NCBI GenBank assembly: GCA_001917895.1
Contig: MNEW01000073.1
Location: 11,306 to 26,919, forward strand
DNA from: Actinobacteria bacterium 13_1_40CM_66_12
GTDB taxonomy: Bacteria > Chloroflexota > Dormibacteria > Dormibacterales > Dormibacteraceae
DNA: 15,614 bases
Reading direction: 5' to 3'
In this document: in pieces, positions 13,482 to 15,614 of the stretch
Layout of the letters: the number at the start of each line of letters is the position of its first letter
How positions within the stretch are numbered: position 1 is the first letter of the stretch
Translations under genes and position numbers: made by a program
The notes under the pieces: model-generated
The model's input: only the letters and a program-made list of their open reading frames with translations
Told to the model about the DNA's origin: nothing
The model's database searches: none

Positions 13482-15598
13482 GCGCTCTTGGCTCCTTCCA
13501 CGAGATGCAGCGGACCCACGCACGAGGGACAGCCGGCCAGGCATGGGCACTCGCGCACGAGGGCCGCCGCGTGCTCGAGCAGCTCGCGCGTCGTCGCGGA
13601 GCGAACTTCGGCGACCGCGCCCAGGTCGCGCGGGTCGCACATCAACCGGATGCTGGCGACGTGGCGCAGAGAATGCGCAATACCCTGAAGACCGGCTTCC
13701 AACGTTTCGCGGCCGAGCGCCGACCAGAGGCCTTCATCGACGGTGATCCAGTAGCCGGTCGTGTGCAGCGTCTGCTCGGGGAGGTGGATCGGTCCCGAGC
13801 CGATGTTCTCGTGCGTGTGGAACCGGATCTTCTTGAACATGCTCGCCAGCGACGTGATCTTCACCTCGCCGTGGCTACGGGCAATTGGTTGGTCGTCCGG
13901 GCCGGCGAACGTGTCGAGCACCTGCACGGTCACCGACGCCAGCGCGTCCGTGTAGTAGTCGACGTCGACAGGATGGACGTAGGCCTTCTTCTCATCCCAT
14001 TCGAGGCGATCCACGTGGAACTGCGCCCCTTCATGGAGATAGACGGCGTCCTCGTGCAGAAGAACTGGTGCCGAGAACTGGTCCATCTCGCCGATGACGG
14101 AAGGCCTCGGCTGCGAGGTGTCGATGATGACGACGTTGTCGGCGGCAATCCGCCTCAGATGAACTTCCTCGGCGGGAAATGCCTGCCGGCTCCAGAACCA
14201 CCTCCCGGCGGATCGCGTCGCGGAGCCGTCCTCCTCGAAAAGACGCAGCAGCTCGCCCACGTCCGTACGACCCAATCGCTCCTCGGCCTCGAAAGGGAGC
14301 TCGAACAGCCCAGCCTGGAGGTGTCCAGCCAGGAGGAGCAGGTTGTCGGGGTCGATCAACCCCTCCTCTGGGTCGGTGCTCAAGAAGTACTCGGGGTGGC
14401 GGACGATGAACTGGTCCAGCGGCGAGCTCGAGGCCACGAACACGCCGACCGAACCGGACCGGCGTCCCGCTCGTCCCAGCTGCTGCCAGGTGGACGCAAT
14501 CGTTCCGGGATAGCCGACCAGGACCGCCGCCTGCAGGCTGCCGATGTCGATGCCCAGCTCGAGCGCGTTGGTGCTGACGACGGCGGTGATCTCTCCGTCG
14601 CGCAGCCCGGCTTCGATTTCGCGACGATGGAGTGGAAGGTAGCCGGCACGGTATCCGCGCACGAGCCGAGATGCGTCGAGTCGCGGGGCCAGGTCCTGGC
14701 GGAGGTAGCTCAGCATCACCTCCACCTGGAGCCGGCTGCGGCAGAACAGGATCGTCTGCACGCCGGATCGAATCCACGGCGCGGCGATGCGCCGCGCTTC
14801 GAGCATTGAGCTCCGGCGTATGCCCATCTCCCGGCTGATGAGCGGAGGGTTGTAGAAGATGAGCCGCCGCTCGCCGCGCGGGGCGCCGCTCCGCTCGATG
14901 AGCTCGATGTTCTCCTCTTCGAGGAGCTTCCTGGCGAGGTCGAGCGGGTTGGCGATGGTCGCCGATGCGCAGATGAAAGTTGGGGTCGACCCGTAGAAGG
15001 CGCAGATGCGCTTCAGGCGCCGGATGACGTTGGCGACCTGGCTTCCGAACAGTCCGCGATACGTATGCAGCTCGTCGATGACGACGAACTCGAGGCTGGA
15101 GAAAAGTCGTCGCCAGCGCGTGTGGTGCGGAAGGATGCCCGTATGCAGCATGTCCGGGTTGGTCATCACGACGTGGCCGGCCTCGCGAATGGCTGTGCGT
15201 CGACCTGGTGCGGTGTCGCCGTCGTACGTGTCGACGCGGACGTCGATGGGGAGCCCGTGTTTGAGAGCGCTCAGCTCCGCGAGCTGATCCTGGGCAAGCG
15301 CTTTTGTCGGATATACATAGAGGGCCCGTCGCTCGGGGTTCTCGAGCAGGCGCTGTAGAACCGGGAGGTTGTAACAGAGCGTCTTGCCGCTGGCGGTGGG
15401 TGTAACCACGACCAGGTGGCGGCCATTTCGAACAGCGCGATACGCGTCGGCCTGGTGCGTGTATAGGCGTACGATGCCGCGCGCGGCAAGCGCTGCCGCA
15501 AGCTCGGGCCGCATCTCCGGGGGCAGCGGAGCGAATTCGGCGGCAGCGCCCGGAATGACCTGGTCGAGGGTTATCTCTCCGGGGAAGTCGCTCGGCAA
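13433..15598 (-). CDS. mrfA: MrfA-like DEAD/DEAH-box helicase with C-terminal zinc cluster (5' end near window edge)
   Basis: At least 721 aa. A superfamily 2 helicase of the YprA/MrfA type, which partners MrfB in excision of mitomycin-type lesions. Visible motifs: Q-like THQ (47-49), Walker A TPTASGKT (66-73), PTKALAQDQ (97-105), TNPDML (146-151), Walker B DELHTYRG (175-182, family-typical in place of DEAH), SAT (211-214 region), TNALELGIDIG (343-353) and QQLGRAGR (372-379). The C-terminal part carries CPCLAGCPSC (684-693), a four-Cys cluster known in the MrfA family. Frame and conservation begin near the listed start, but that start is a TTG and the frame is open to the window edge at 15614, so the true start may lie outside. 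B. subtilis MrfA is ~750 aa, leaving room for ~30 more residues. Confidence 0.92.
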   Translation of the reverse strand: MPSDFPGEITLDQVIPGAAAEFAPLPPEMRPELAAALAARGIVRLYTHQADAYRAVRNGRHLVVVTPTASGKTLCYNLPVLQRLLENPERRALYVYPTKALAQDQLAELSALKHGLPIDVRVDTYDGDTAPGRRTAIREAGHVVMTNPDMLHTGILPHHTRWRRLFSSLEFVVIDELHTYRGLFGSQVANVIRRLKRICAFYGSTPTFICASATIANPLDLARKLLEEENIELIERSGAPRGERRLIFYNPPLISREMGIRRSSMLEARRIAAPWIRSGVQTILFCRSRLQVEVMLSYLRQDLAPRLDASRLVRGYRAGYLPLHRREIEAGLRDGEITAVVSTNALELGIDIGSLQAAVLVGYPGTIASTWQQLGRAGRRSGSVGVFVASSSPLDQFIVRHPEYFLSTDPEEGLIDPDNLLLLAGHLQAGLFELPFEAEERLGRTDVGELLRLFEEDGSATRSAGRWFWSRQAFPAEEVHLRRIAADNVVIIDTSQPRPSVIGEMDQFSAPVLLHEDAVYLHEGAQFHVDRLEWDEKKAYVHPVDVDYYTDALASVTVQVLDTFAGPDDQPIARSHGEVKITSLASMFKKIRFHTHENIGSGPIHLPEQTLHTTGYWITVDEGLWSALGRETLEAGLQGIAHSLRHVASIRLMCDPRDLGAVAEVRSATTRELLEHAAALVRECPCLAGCPSCVGPLHLVEGAKSACLRLLSATSEIALIV
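13492..13497 (-). promoter_or_regulatory. Ribosome binding site of mrfB inside mrfA
   Basis: The minus strand reads AAGGAG, 10 bp upstream of the ATG at 13481, within the last mrfA codons. It decides the mrfB start and indicates independent or coupled re-initiation. Confidence 0.5.
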
Positions 15599-15614
15599 GA
15601 AGCTTGGTAAGAAG

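Noticed and set aside
13482..13640. N-terminal extension of MrfB
   Set aside because: This Arg-rich sequence lies within mrfA. The ATG at 13481 has a ribosome binding site and fits the family.
1..15614. Mobile elements, CRISPR arrays, tRNA/rRNA genes or a defence island
   Set aside because: No transposase, integrase, direct-repeat array, RNA gene signature or toxin/nuclease cluster was seen. The MrfA/MrfB helicase-nuclease pair could be mistaken for a defence system, but its family is a DNA-repair one.

Overview
The window is gene-dense, high-GC bacterial chromosome with almost no intergenic space. It has many 4-65 bp overlaps and several start codons that follow a -10-like hexamer within 6-11 bp, which suggests leaderless transcripts. 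The gene set is a class II fumarase closest in remembered sequence to the mycobacterial enzyme, a FadD15-type acyl-CoA synthetase, GreA, an MrfA/MrfB repair pair and TadE/TadG pilus proteins. Together with the GC-rich codons this points to a Terrabacteria-type soil or sediment organism (Actinomycetota, Chloroflexota or Dormibacterota-like). I cannot resolve the phylum from this piece. I see no rRNA, tRNA, CRISPR array, insertion sequence, integrase or phage gene, and no stretch over 300 bp without a gene.

Layout. (1) 13-1431, minus: fumarase. (2) 1610-3524, plus, divergent from fumarase: a Ppx/GppA-family phosphatase, then a zinc-type cation diffusion facilitator 37 bp downstream. (3) 3460-5151, minus, converging on and overlapping the transporter: a 563-aa protein of unknown function whose C-terminal half looks like a nucleoside phosphorylase fold. 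(4) 5225-5980, plus: a small exported protein with helical repeats. (5) 5977-8559, minus: greA, then a long-chain acyl-CoA synthetase, then a 122-aa cysteine-motif protein, very tightly spaced and probably one operon. (6) 8585-8896, plus: a 103-aa hypothetical protein starting 25 bp from greA in the opposite direction. (7) 8889-15598, minus: mrfA and mrfB (helicase and exonuclease of mitomycin-type DNA repair), then two TadE-like pseudopilins and a large cysteine-rich TadG-like protein. All five genes in this last block are co-directional with gaps of at most 21 bp or overlaps.

Functionally the window mixes central metabolism (TCA cycle, fatty-acid activation), metal and polyphosphate/ppGpp homeostasis, transcription elongation, DNA repair and a surface-appendage module. 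The tad block lacks the ATPase, platform, secretin, prepilin and peptidase genes, so those must lie elsewhere. I see no obviously new multi-gene system. The best candidates for something under-described are the 563-aa phosphorylase-like protein, the 122-aa CxC/CxxC protein behind the acyl-CoA synthetase, the large TadG-like exoprotein, and the acyl-CoA synthetase that has no ATG, GTG or TTG at its expected start.
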